DNA of 64,000 bases from an uncultured Gemmatimonadota bacterium (lineage in GTDB: Bacteria; Gemmatimonadota; Gemmatimonadetes; Gemmatimonadales; Gemmatimonadaceae). The stretch's first letter is position 1, and each line of letters opens with the position of its first letter. Below, one piece after another: positions 15,906-25,100 of the stretch. Position numbers and translations under genes: made by a program. Under the pieces are notes generated by a model that ran no database searches, had not been told where the DNA came from, and saw only the letters and a program-made list of their open reading frames with translations. The stretch is from positions 517,133 through 581,132 of the forward strand of contig CADEFN010000003.1 in NCBI GenBank assembly GCA_902826615.1. The letters run 5' to 3'.

Positions 15906-17435
15906 ATGCTCAACCCCTGTAAGGACCAATCCGGAACAGCGGCGTTCAGGTTAGCTTCGTTGGACTCCTTCACGCCGACGTTGTCGCTCTCGAAATCCGA
16001 TTTCCTCGCCGGACTCCAGTGTCCGAAGCTCCTCTGGCTCCGGCAGCACGAGCCTGAGGCTCCCGAGTTGCAGCCCGACCGCGTGCTGCAGGACCTCTTT
16101 GATCAGGGCCGCCAGGTGGGTGAACTGGCCCGGGCGCGCCTGACAGATGGCATCCTGATTCCCCAGGAGGCGTCACGGGACACCCGCGTTCGGCTCACTG
16201 CGGAGGCTATCGCGGAGGGACACACCACGCTGTTCGAAGGGGCCTTTGAAAGCAACGGAGTGTTTGTCGCGACCGATCTTCTGGTCAAACGCGACGAGGG
16301 ATGGCAGCTGATCGAGGTAAAATCAGCGTCCTCCTGCAAAGAGGAACACATTCTCGACACCACGGTGCAGCGCCGTGTGCTGGAGTCGTGCGGCGTCACA
16401 CCCGCGCGCGTCGAGGTGATGCACCTCAACAAGGATTTCGAGCATCCGGATACCGGGGATCTCTTTGGCGCGACCGACGTCACCCAGACTGAAAGCCCGC
16501 TCCCAGTTGACCTCGGCGAAACAGCGACCCGGTTCAGGCACATGCTCGCCGGGCCGATGCCCGACGTCGAGATTGGCGCGCATTGTAACGAGCCGCGCGA
16601 GTGCCCCTTTCACGACAGGTGCTGGCCAAATGACGAAGGACACATCTCCAGGCTGTACAACGTCGGCAAGGTAAAGACCCTGCAGTACATGGCGGCTGGT
16701 GTCCACCGCATCGACGACCTCCCGCCAAACGCCAAACTACCGCATGCTGCTCAACGTCAGCGGCGCGCCATGGCGACTGGCACACTCGTCGTGGAGCCCG
16801 GGCTGGCACGCGACCTCGAGGCCTTCGCCGTTGAGCCGCTGGGCTTCCTCGACTTCGAGACCATCTCGCGAGCGGTACCGGTGTGGCCGGGGATGTCCCC
16901 GTGGGGTCAGGCGGCCGCGCAGTTCAGCTATCACGAGTCCATTCCCGGAGGCGGCTACCGCCACCAGCAGTTCCTCGCCGAAGGCCCCGCCGACGCACGC
17001 CCCCGAATTGCCGAGCGACTCGTAGAAGCCACGCAGCACGCGCGCCGCGTCGTCACCTACTCGGCCTTCGAAAAAACCCAGATTCGTGCGCTGGCCCGTG
17101 CCGTGCCCACCCTCGCCGGGGAGCTGCTGGAACTCGAAGAGAAGCTGGTCGATCTCCTTCCGGTGGTGCGAAACAATGTCTATCACCCGAAGTTCCACGG
17201 GTCCTTCAGCATCAAGTTTGTGCTACCGGCCATGGTCCCCGACCTCGACTACACGGACCTGGTGATCGTCAATGGGCTGCTGGCAAGCGTCGAGATTGCG
17301 AGACTCCTCTTTGTCGCCGACAGGATTCCGGCGGCCGAGCGCGACCGGGTGCGGCAGGATCTGTACGCTTACTGCCAGCGCGACACATGGGCCACAGTAC
17401 GCCTCCTCGAGGAATTGCGCCGACTTGTGACCTGA
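15906..17435 (+). CDS. DUF2779 protein: Cas4/RecB-like nuclease fused to DEDD-type exonuclease domain
   Basis: The 509-residue protein joins two nuclease folds. The N-terminal half has a PD-(D/E)xK core (GVFVATDLLVKRDEGWQLIEVKS) framed by four cysteines placed as in Cas4/AddB iron-sulfur nucleases: C39 in LQCPKLLWL and C227, C233 and C239 in CNEPRECPFHDRC. The C-terminal half begins with PLGFLDFETISRAVP, a DnaQ-like motif, and contains a later aspartate in YCQRDTWATVRLLEEL, as in DUF2779. The likely role is processing of DNA or RNA ends. There is no CRISPR array or cas gene nearby. GTG at 15894 is an alternative start. Confidence 0.8.
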   Translation: MLNPCKDQSGTAAFRLASLDSFTPTLSLSKSDFLAGLQCPKLLWLRQHEPEAPELQPDRVLQDLFDQGRQVGELARARLTDGILIPQEASRDTRVRLTAEAIAEGHTTLFEGAFESNGVFVATDLLVKRDEGWQLIEVKSASSCKEEHILDTTVQRRVLESCGVTPARVEVMHLNKDFEHPDTGDLFGATDVTQTESPLPVDLGETATRFRHMLAGPMPDVEIGAHCNEPRECPFHDRCWPNDEGHISRLYNVGKVKTLQYMAAGVHRIDDLPPNAKLPHAAQRQRRAMATGTLVVEPGLARDLEAFAVEPLGFLDFETISRAVPVWPGMSPWGQAAAQFSYHESIPGGGYRHQQFLAEGPADARPRIAERLVEATQHARRVVTYSAFEKTQIRALARAVPTLAGELLELEEKLVDLLPVVRNNVYHPKFHGSFSIKFVLPAMVPDLDYTDLVIVNGLLASVEIARLLFVADRIPAAERDRVRQDLYAYCQRDTWATVRLLEELRRLVT

Positions 17436-17541
17436 CGGTCCACAAAGTCACAGCGCGCTCCGTCATTCCTGAAACCGAGAACCGGGGCAGGCAGCGATAT
17501 AAGTCGTTTCCTGTAAACGGTTTAGCAGTTGGCGCAAAAGC

Positions 17542-17578
17542 GAACACGCCCCTCCAGAGTTCCTGGCGGGGCGTGTTC
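17542..17578 (-). terminator. Terminator of tRNA-Ile
   Basis: A perfect eleven-pair stem (17542-17552 with 17568-17578) lies just beyond the tRNA on the minus strand and is followed by four thymines on that strand (17539-17536). Confidence 0.75.
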
Positions 17579-17580
17579 CA

Positions 17581-17654
<74 letters not shown>

Positions 17655-17671
17655 TCTCGGGCAAGCTGCCA

Positions 17672-17700
17672 AAGGTAGCCGACCCACTATCGAGGGTCAA
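17672..17700 (-). promoter_or_regulatory. Promoter of tRNA-Ile
   Basis: On the minus strand TTGACC (17700-17695) and TACCTT (17677-17672) are separated by exactly 17 bases, ending 17 bases before the tRNA 5' end. This is the best sigma-70-type promoter in the window. Confidence 0.7.
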
Positions 17701-17859
17701 CGGACCAAGTCTGGGACTCTCGGGTTCTCACGACTCGGCCGGCGTGACCAGGGTACATTCCTGCCGGAACAAGGTTTGCAACTGTTATGGATTGATGACG
17801 AGACGCCAGCGTTCTCGTCCTTCAGTAGCAGTTGAGATCGGATCCCCACAAAACAGCGC

Positions 17860-18654
17860 TTGTCCAGCCCAATTATTCTTATCGGCGTACCCTTTGGAGT
17901 CATCGTTTTGGCGATGATCTTCGGGTATTTCCTGCCGAGTCTGCGGCGGCGGCGCATGCTCAACAGCCCCATCGCGTTGGCCCCCTTCGGGAAGGAGAAG
18001 GCGGTCATTCCGGCACGGCCCGTACGCCCGGAGCCACCTCCGCCGACTGCCCCTCCCGTTGCGGCGGCCGCTGCGCCGGCTGCACCCGAAGCCCGCCCGG
18101 TCTCGTCCTTTGCACCCCGCGAGCGACCGACGACCGCTATGGACGCTATCCCCGTCGAAGCCCGCGCGGCTCGCGCCCGCGAGGCTGAGGTGGAGGCTGA
18201 GCGCCCCATGCTCAAGCTACAGGTGGCTGGGGATACCCCCCGGCGAGAGGCCCCAGCTCGCGATAACGGAATTGGCTCGGCTACGCTGCGCCTGGAGAAG
18301 GCCCAGGACGGTACCCTGCAGTTCCTCCCCGGGAAGCTGGAGATCGTGGAAGGGCGTGGGGTGGGCCAGGAACTCCGGTTTGTACGCACCGCCGGGGCAG
18401 ACGGTCAGTCCATCACCTTCGGCAGGAATGAGGGACCCCAGTACCGGCACATCCAGCTCGAGGAACACACGGTTTCGCGGCTCCACGCCAAGATGTCGCT
18501 CGAGGGAAAGACCTGGACCCTGACCAACCTTTCCAAGACGAACCCTGTCGTGGTAAATGGGCTCGCCTTGAGCGAGGAGACCCCCGCGGTTGTCCTTCGA
18601 GACGGCGACCGGATCGAGATGGGTGAGGTCATCTTCCGCTTCAGATCTCGATAA
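17860..18654 (+). CDS. Membrane-anchored FHA-domain protein 1
   Basis: The 264-residue protein has an N-terminal membrane helix (PIILIGVPFGVIVLAMIFGYF), a proline/alanine-rich cytoplasmic linker (about 35-145) and a C-terminal FHA domain (about 165-262) with the phosphothreonine-binding elements ITFGRNEG, HTVSRLHAKM and NPVVVNG. FHA domains bind phosphothreonine peptides made by kinases such as the one encoded downstream. The start is a TTG without a clear ribosome site, chosen because it yields the complete membrane helix. It shares domain order and FHA sequence with the next gene, suggesting duplication. Confidence 0.82.
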   Translation: MSSPIILIGVPFGVIVLAMIFGYFLPSLRRRRMLNSPIALAPFGKEKAVIPARPVRPEPPPPTAPPVAAAAAPAAPEARPVSSFAPRERPTTAMDAIPVEARAARAREAEVEAERPMLKLQVAGDTPRREAPARDNGIGSATLRLEKAQDGTLQFLPGKLEIVEGRGVGQELRFVRTAGADGQSITFGRNEGPQYRHIQLEEHTVSRLHAKMSLEGKTWTLTNLSKTNPVVVNGLALSEETPAVVLRDGDRIEMGEVIFRFRSR

Positions 18655-18844
18655 AGTGTAGCGCGCCTGCAACGGTGGCTGGCGCGCCCCCCCGCATCCT
18701 TTCAGATTAGCAAGTTGAACGCTCAGCCCCGCGCCCCTCGCGCGGGTATGTGTGTTTTCTGATTGTGAGAATGCGTGTCGCTGGCACGCGTATCTACTTA
18801 TCAGACAAAGCTGTCGGCGAATTCTGGAAAGGTGCGGATCACGG

Positions 18845-19579
18845 ATGCGTGTATCGCTGGGTAGCCTGCTCGTGATTGGTGCCGTGCTCATCACGGCGGT
18901 GGTCGCCATTCTCGCTGCTTCGTGGATGGCGCGGCGTCGGCGCGACATGGAATTGCGCGATCATGGGAGCCCTCTACTCGTGGTGCCGACCATCGGTGCC
19001 GCGCCGCTGGCGTTTAACGCTCCGTCCCCATCGTCTGCCGGTCTGGTCAGTGTGGGCGAACGACGCTCAGTATCCCGCGAAGTACCTAACGCGGAGCTGG
19101 TCGTGCCGTTCTCTGGCCCGATCTCGGGAGCCGTTGAGGATCCGGTCACTGCCACAACCGGGAGATTCTCGCCGGGCTCCGTTCCAGCAGAAGTGGTGCT
19201 TGGTCATTCGCTGCGCTTCCACCGCCCGCCCGACGGTACACTCCAATTCCTTCCCGGACTGCTGCAAGTGGTTGGAGGACCAGACGCCGGCCATGAGGTT
19301 CGCTTTGTTGCGCCCGAAAGCGGTGAATCACCCGACATCACGTTCGGACGCAAGGAGGGACCAGCCTATCGGCACGTGCAGCTGCTCGAGCCCACTGTTT
19401 CACGCACACACGCCCGGCTCTCCATCGAGAGCGATCGATGGCGCCTGACCAACCTGTCGAGGACCAATCCGGTTCTGGTGAATGGACAGCCACTCGACGG
19501 GGTAAACACGTCGCATCTGCTCTCCCATGACGACCTGATCGAGATGGGTGCACTCGTCTTCCGTTTTCATGACCGCTGA
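18845..19579 (+). CDS. Membrane-anchored FHA-domain protein 2
   Basis: The 244-residue protein repeats the plan of its neighbour: membrane helix (LGSLLVIGAVLITAVVAILAA), short variable linker, and a C-terminal FHA domain with FGRKEGPAYRHVQ, PTVSRTHARLS, and TNPVLVNGQ. The segment before the FHA core, DGTLQFLPGLLQVVGG, closely matches DGTLQFLPGKLEIVEG in the first protein, so the pair is paralogous. The kinase gene starts 27 bases after its stop. The 190 bases upstream hold no gene; a GC-rich hairpin near 18727-18745 may terminate the preceding transcript. Confidence 0.88.
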   Translation: MRVSLGSLLVIGAVLITAVVAILAASWMARRRRDMELRDHGSPLLVVPTIGAAPLAFNAPSPSSAGLVSVGERRSVSREVPNAELVVPFSGPISGAVEDPVTATTGRFSPGSVPAEVVLGHSLRFHRPPDGTLQFLPGLLQVVGGPDAGHEVRFVAPESGESPDITFGRKEGPAYRHVQLLEPTVSRTHARLSIESDRWRLTNLSRTNPVLVNGQPLDGVNTSHLLSHDDLIEMGALVFRFHDR

Positions 19580-19606
19580 TCAACTCCCTTTACTCGCTCC
19601 CTCGTC

Positions 19607-22162
19607 ATGACGGATCCGGTCCTGCGGGACATGTCCGAAGGCGCGGTGACCGGCTGGCCTGAGGAACTCAGCGAGGAATACGAGTACCTCGGCGAGCTGG
19701 GGCGCGGTGGCATGGCGGTCGTGTACCGTGCCCGTGAGCGAGCGCTCGGCCGGGAAGTGGCCGTGAAAGTCGTGCGCCCGCGATTTCACGCCGATGAAGA
19801 AGCGGTGTCGCGGCTCGCGCGTGAGGCACGAACCGTGGCGCAGCTCGAGCACCCCAACATCGTCTCACTGCACGCGGTCAAGAAGCTGAACAACGGGCTC
19901 GCGCTCGTTATGCAGATTGTGCCCGGCATGACGCTGAAGGCGGCGCTGGCGGGTGGTCCACTCCCGCCCGAACGGGCTGAGGCGGTCCTCAAGGACATTG
20001 CGCGTGCCCTCGCGTACGCCCACCGGTGTGGCGTGGTGCATCGCGATGTGAAGCCGGAGAACATCTTCCTGGATGATGTCACCAACCGGGCGCTGCTCTC
20101 CGACTTTGGTGTTGCCCGGTCGATCACTGAAAACACCGAGCTGACCGCGACCGGGACGGCGATTGGTACGCCGACCTATATGTCGCCTGAGCAGATCGAC
20201 GGCGGATCACTGGACGGCCGGAGCGATCTGTACGCACTCGGGATGGTTGGCTGGGAAATGCTGAGCGGGCAACGCCCCTGGATGGGCGAGAGCCTGTACA
20301 GCGTCATCTATAGACAGAAGCACGATCTCCCAACGCCGCTGGACGTCGTGCGGAATGACGTGCCGCCGAGGCTGCAATACCTGGTCGAGGGGCTGATGGC
20401 CAAACGCCCCGACCATCGCTGGCCAAGTGCGGCTCGCTTCCTCACGCTGCTCTCGAGCACGGAGAAACTTCCGGGGTTCAAAGAGTGGCAATCGGCCGCC
20501 AAAAAGCGGCGCAAGGCCGGGGCACGCGCGGCACGCACCGTTGAGGTGCAGTCAGTTTCGCCGCAGTCGTCAACGGTGCAATTCCGGCGCGGCGAAACAC
20601 CTGCTGGTCTCACCCCCTCGTCGCTCAACAAGGCGTCCCTCACCGCGTCGGGCGAAGTCACGCGTCCGCCCTCACCGTGGGGACAGCCGGCCATCGCCGG
20701 TCCCTTCGACAGAGCTGAGCGGCGGCGCACACCATGGCTCGTGGGTGCAGGCATTGCCGGCGCGTTGCTGCTGGGCGTGTTAGGAGCGCTGCAGCTGCGT
20801 CCCGAGCCACCACCTCGGACGCTGCCTGACTCCATCAGGATTGCCGATGCGGGAACGGTCGAGGTGCCGGTCATCTCGCCACCTGACACCGCCGCCGGAC
20901 TTGTGGTCGACTCGACACTTGTCGCCGCTGACACCGCGCAGAGTACAGTGCCGACCAGACCGCAGCGCGATTCTGCGTTGCCGGTGGCACCTGCACCAGT
21001 CAGACCTCCCGTGACGACGCCGACGACGCCGCCGCCGCAAGTTGTGGATAGCGCACGCGCGACGCCCACACCGGTCGTGGAGCCAGAGCCCGCCGGCGTT
21101 TCATTCCCTGCGGATCGTGCCACCATCGCAGCCGGTGTCAAACACTCCTGCATGCTCGACGGTAATGGCCGAGCCCTGTGCTGGGGCAACAACGAAAGTG
21201 GCCAGCTCGGTGACGGCACCTTTGCTGAGCGATCAACGCCGGCGCCAGTGGCCGGAGAGTTTGCCTTCAGCTATCTGAGCTCGGGAGGTGCCCACTCATG
21301 CGGCATTTCACGTGACGGTGACGCCTACTGCTGGGGCGCCAACGAAAACGGGCAGCTTGGTGATGGCACCTCGACGCCGCGGAGCGCACCGGTGCGTGTG
21401 AGCGGCAGCGGCGGGTACCGCCTCCTGCGGGCGGGCCGCTTTCACACCTGCGGACTCACCGGCGGCGGCACGGTCCGCTGCTGGGGCAGCAACACCCGCG
21501 GCCAGCTAGGCGATGGCTCAAAAAGCGGCCGAGCCGCCCCTGTGAACATTTCGTTAGGCAGCCCGGCCGGTGCCGTGGCGGTTGGCAATGCGCACACCTG
21601 CGCCATTACACGCGCGGGCGAAGCCTTCTGCTGGGGACGCAACGACGGTGGCCAGCTTGGTGACGGGAGCACAACCGACCGGTCCGCTCCAGTGGCGGTG
21701 GCAGGCAACACACGATTTGTCAGTCTTGCGGCGGGGCTGTCCCACACCTGCGGGATCTCGACCGAAGGCGATCTCTATTGCTGGGGTGCAAACCGCTACG
21801 GCCAGCTCGGCGCGGCGGGGGCGAACGTCAGCTCGCCGCAGAAGGTGGAAGGGGTTGGCGCCCTGGCGACCCTCTCGTCTGGGAACGACCACACCTGCGC
21901 CCGGGGACGCGATGGCCGGGGATGGTGCTGGGGACGCAACGCCTACGGCCAGCTAGGGGACGGCAGCACCACTGACCGGGACCGCCCAACGCCGATCCGG
22001 GGCGCCGGCTCGTTCACTGTGCTCAATGCCGCGGGTGCGCATACCTGCGGCGTGTCCGGAGGCGACGCATATTGCTGGGGATACAACACCGACGGTCAAC
22101 TCGGTGTCGGGGATCGGGAGAGCGCGCCTCTTCCGCAAAAGGTGTCAGGAGTGAGCCGTTAA
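19607..22162 (+). CDS. Transmembrane Ser/Thr protein kinase with seven extracytoplasmic RCC1-type repeats
   Basis: Of 851 residues, about 25-285 form a Hanks-type kinase: glycine loop GRGGMAVVY (32-40), lysine 54 in VAVKVV, catalytic HRDVKPEN (from 145), DFG (166-168) and SPEQ in the activation segment. A linker and one membrane helix (about 376-398, WLVGAGIAGALLLGVLGAL) lead to an external proline/threonine-rich stalk and seven RCC1-like units (from about 505). Each unit carries CWGxNxxGQLGDG-type sequence plus a second cysteine in HSCGI or HTCAI, suggesting disulfides. All catalytic residues are present. It follows two FHA genes, its likely readers, and abuts the BIG2 gene with no spacer. 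Confidence 0.92.
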   Translation: MTDPVLRDMSEGAVTGWPEELSEEYEYLGELGRGGMAVVYRARERALGREVAVKVVRPRFHADEEAVSRLAREARTVAQLEHPNIVSLHAVKKLNNGLALVMQIVPGMTLKAALAGGPLPPERAEAVLKDIARALAYAHRCGVVHRDVKPENIFLDDVTNRALLSDFGVARSITENTELTATGTAIGTPTYMSPEQIDGGSLDGRSDLYALGMVGWEMLSGQRPWMGESLYSVIYRQKHDLPTPLDVVRNDVPPRLQYLVEGLMAKRPDHRWPSAARFLTLLSSTEKLPGFKEWQSAAKKRRKAGARAARTVEVQSVSPQSSTVQFRRGETPAGLTPSSLNKASLTASGEVTRPPSPWGQPAIAGPFDRAERRRTPWLVGAGIAGALLLGVLGALQLRPEPPPRTLPDSIRIADAGTVEVPVISPPDTAAGLVVDSTLVAADTAQSTVPTRPQRDSALPVAPAPVRPPVTTPTTPPPQVVDSARATPTPVVEPEPAGVSFPADRATIAAGVKHSCMLDGNGRALCWGNNESGQLGDGTFAERSTPAPVAGEFAFSYLSSGGAHSCGISRDGDAYCWGANENGQLGDGTSTPRSAPVRVSGSGGYRLLRAGRFHTCGLTGGGTVRCWGSNTRGQLGDGSKSGRAAPVNISLGSPAGAVAVGNAHTCAITRAGEAFCWGRNDGGQLGDGSTTDRSAPVAVAGNTRFVSLAAGLSHTCGISTEGDLYCWGANRYGQLGAAGANVSSPQKVEGVGALATLSSGNDHTCARGRDGRGWCWGRNAYGQLGDGSTTDRDRPTPIRGAGSFTVLNAAGAHTCGVSGGDAYCWGYNTDGQLGVGDRESAPLPQKVSGVSR

Positions 22163-25100
22163 GTGAACTTTGCACGCTGGCGTCAACGCACCACCCTCGC
22201 GCTGGGCTACGCCTTGCTCGGCGTGGTTTCGTGCGGCGAGCCGCTAGGCCCTGACGGTGAGGGTGAGGTCGGTCGTGTCGACGTCACACCCGCGGCGGCG
22301 CAGATGGTGGTGGGCGATACACGGACTGCCACCGCTCGTGTGCTCGATGCCGCCGGTGGTTCCCTTCCGGACCGTCGGGTGTTCTGGGCCACGCAGAACC
22401 CGGCCATCGCCACCGTCAATCAGAGTGGTGTGATCACCGCAGTGTCGGTGGGCGCCACTCAAATTGCGGCGAGCTCCGGCGGAAAGTCTGGAGTGGTTCA
22501 GGTAACCGTGGGTTCGCGCCCCGTTTCTCAGGTGCGGATGACGCCGGCAAACACGTCCGTTCTTGCCGGGGCAACAGTGCAGCTGCGTGCCGATCCTGTG
22601 GATGCCACCGGAACGGCGGTGCCTGGTCGGCCAGTCATCTGGGCCTCTTCGGCCAACGCGATAGCCACCGTCACCTCCACTGGTCTGGTGACCGGTGTTG
22701 CTCCCGGCACGAGCAGCGTCACGGCGACGGTTGATGGTGTGACCGGGACCACCCTGGTGACTGTCACTCCCCTTCCCGTCGCGACGGTCACAGTAAGTCC
22801 CAACGCAGGCACACTGGTGGCCGGCCAGACACTCCAACTCAGTGCAACAACAGCCTCGGCCACGGGGCAAACGCTCAGTGGCCGAGTGGTCACCTGGACC
22901 TCGAGCAGCAGCACACTGGCCACGGTTTCATCGACGGGACTTGTCACGGGAGTTGCTGCCGGCGTGGTGACGATCACCGCCACCAGTGAGGGCCGGAGCG
23001 GCACATCACGCCTGACGGTCACCGACATCCCGGTGAGCGAGGTTCGTGTGACGCCCAGCAGCGCCACGATTGCAGCCGGTCGCACCGCTCAGCTGACCGC
23101 GGTCGCGGTGGACGCGAACAACACCGTGCTTCCGCGGACCGTGACCTGGACGTCAGATCAGCCGGCGATCGCTACGGTTTCGCAGACGGGGCTGGTCACA
23201 GCCATCAACAATGGCGCGGCGCGCATCAGCGCGACGGCAGGTGGCGTGTCCGGAGTCGCCACGGTGACCGTCACGCCGGTTCCCGTCGCCACGTTGCGGA
23301 TTTCACCAAACGGCGGAAACCTTGTCGTAGGTCGTACGCTCCAGCTCAACGCAACCCCGGCGGACGCCCAGGGTAATGCGCTGCCCGGACGCGTGGTCAC
23401 CTGGATCTCCGGGTCACCGAGTGTGGCGACCGTTGCGCAGGACGGTGTGGTCACCGCCGTCGGCCCCGGATCGGTCGGGATCTTCGCGGCAGCGGAGGGC
23501 ATCTCTGCCAGTGTGACGATCACCGTGTCCAACGTTGGCGTTGCGACGGTTCGGGTCACTCCTGCCTCGGGAAACATTCCTCAGGGACAATCGCAGCAGC
23601 TTACCGCGGAAGCGCGTGATGCCGCCGGCAACTTGCTGACCGGGAGAACCGTGGTGTGGACCTCCAGCAACGAGGTCATCGCTTCGGTGGGGTCCACTGG
23701 ACGTGTGACCGGAATTCAGCCGGGGTCCGCAACCATCACCGCCACGGTGGACGGTGTGTCAGGGAACGCCACCTTCACGGTGACGCCGCTTCCGGTTTCC
23801 ACAGTGAGTGTCTCGCCCGCCACGTCCACCCTGATCTCTGGGCAGACGGTGCAGCTGCAGGTGAATCTCTTTGCGGCAAATGGGCAAGCACTGGCGAGCC
23901 AGGGACGAGTGGTATCCTGGACGAGCGTGACGCCCGCCGTGGCCACCGTGAATCCATTCGGTGTGGTGACGGCGGTGGCCAATGGCCAGGCGGCCATCAA
24001 CGCCACTGTCGAGGGGGTCATCGGCTCCGCCCTGATAAACGTCACAGCGATTCCGGTCGCCTCGGTGTCTCTCTCGCCAGCGTCGGTCACGCTGAATCAG
24101 GGGCAGACCTCCGCAGTCACAGCCACGGCGCGTGACGCTGGAGGAAATATTCTCACCGGCCGCCCGGTAACCTGGTCCAGCAGCGACCCAACCCGCGCGA
24201 CGGTCAACACGTCGAGCACGGCGGCAGGCAACACCATCACAGCGGTCGCCGCTGGAAGCGCCACGATCAGTGCCGTTGTTGGAGGCATTCAGGGCGTCTC
24301 CACGGTGACGGTCACCGCCATACCCATCGCGACCATCACGGTCACACCGACACCCAGCAATCTGGTCGAGGGAGCCAACACCACGCTCACGGCAACCGCG
24401 CGCGACGCAGGCGGCAATGTGCTGACGGGTCGCACTATCGTGTGGGCCTCCAGCAATCCTCAGGTGAGTGTGTCGCAGACGGGTGTGGTGACCGCGGTGG
24501 TGAATAGCGCTGCACAATCGGCCACGATCACGGCGTCGTCCCCCAGTGGGGGCGCGGGTGGTTCCACACCGCAAGGCACGGCAACCGTGAACGTCACGTT
24601 TGCGCCGGTCGCGAGTGTGACCCTGGCCCCCGGTGGCGGGTTGTCGGTTCCCACCGGGCAGACCATCTCCGGCTTCACTCCCCAACTGCTGAATGCCGGC
24701 GGGCAGTCACTGAATACGGCGGGGCGGACCGTGACATGGACGTCACTGACGCCGGCAGTCGCCACCGTGAACGCGACGACCGGCGCCATCACCGGTGTCG
24801 CACAGGGTACGGCGCAGATCCAGGTGGCAGTCAACTCGCCAGGACAGACCCCGGCCATCACCACCCAGGGGACCGTAACCGTATCCAACATTCCGGTCGC
24901 CAGTGTGGACATCACGACAACGCCTGGAACCGTCCACCTGGGAAATATCTACCGGCGGCAATACACCGCCGTCGCCAAGGACGCGGGTGGCAATGTGCTT
25001 CCCGGGCGTGTGATCAACTGGTTCGACCAGGACCTCGGGATCATCAGCGCCAACGCCACGACGGGGGAAGTCACCGGTCTGACGTTAGGCTCGGAGCAAC

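Noticed and set aside
15906-17435. Cas4-like gene as evidence of a CRISPR system
   Set aside because: The domain order is that of DUF2779 and neither array nor other cas genes are present.
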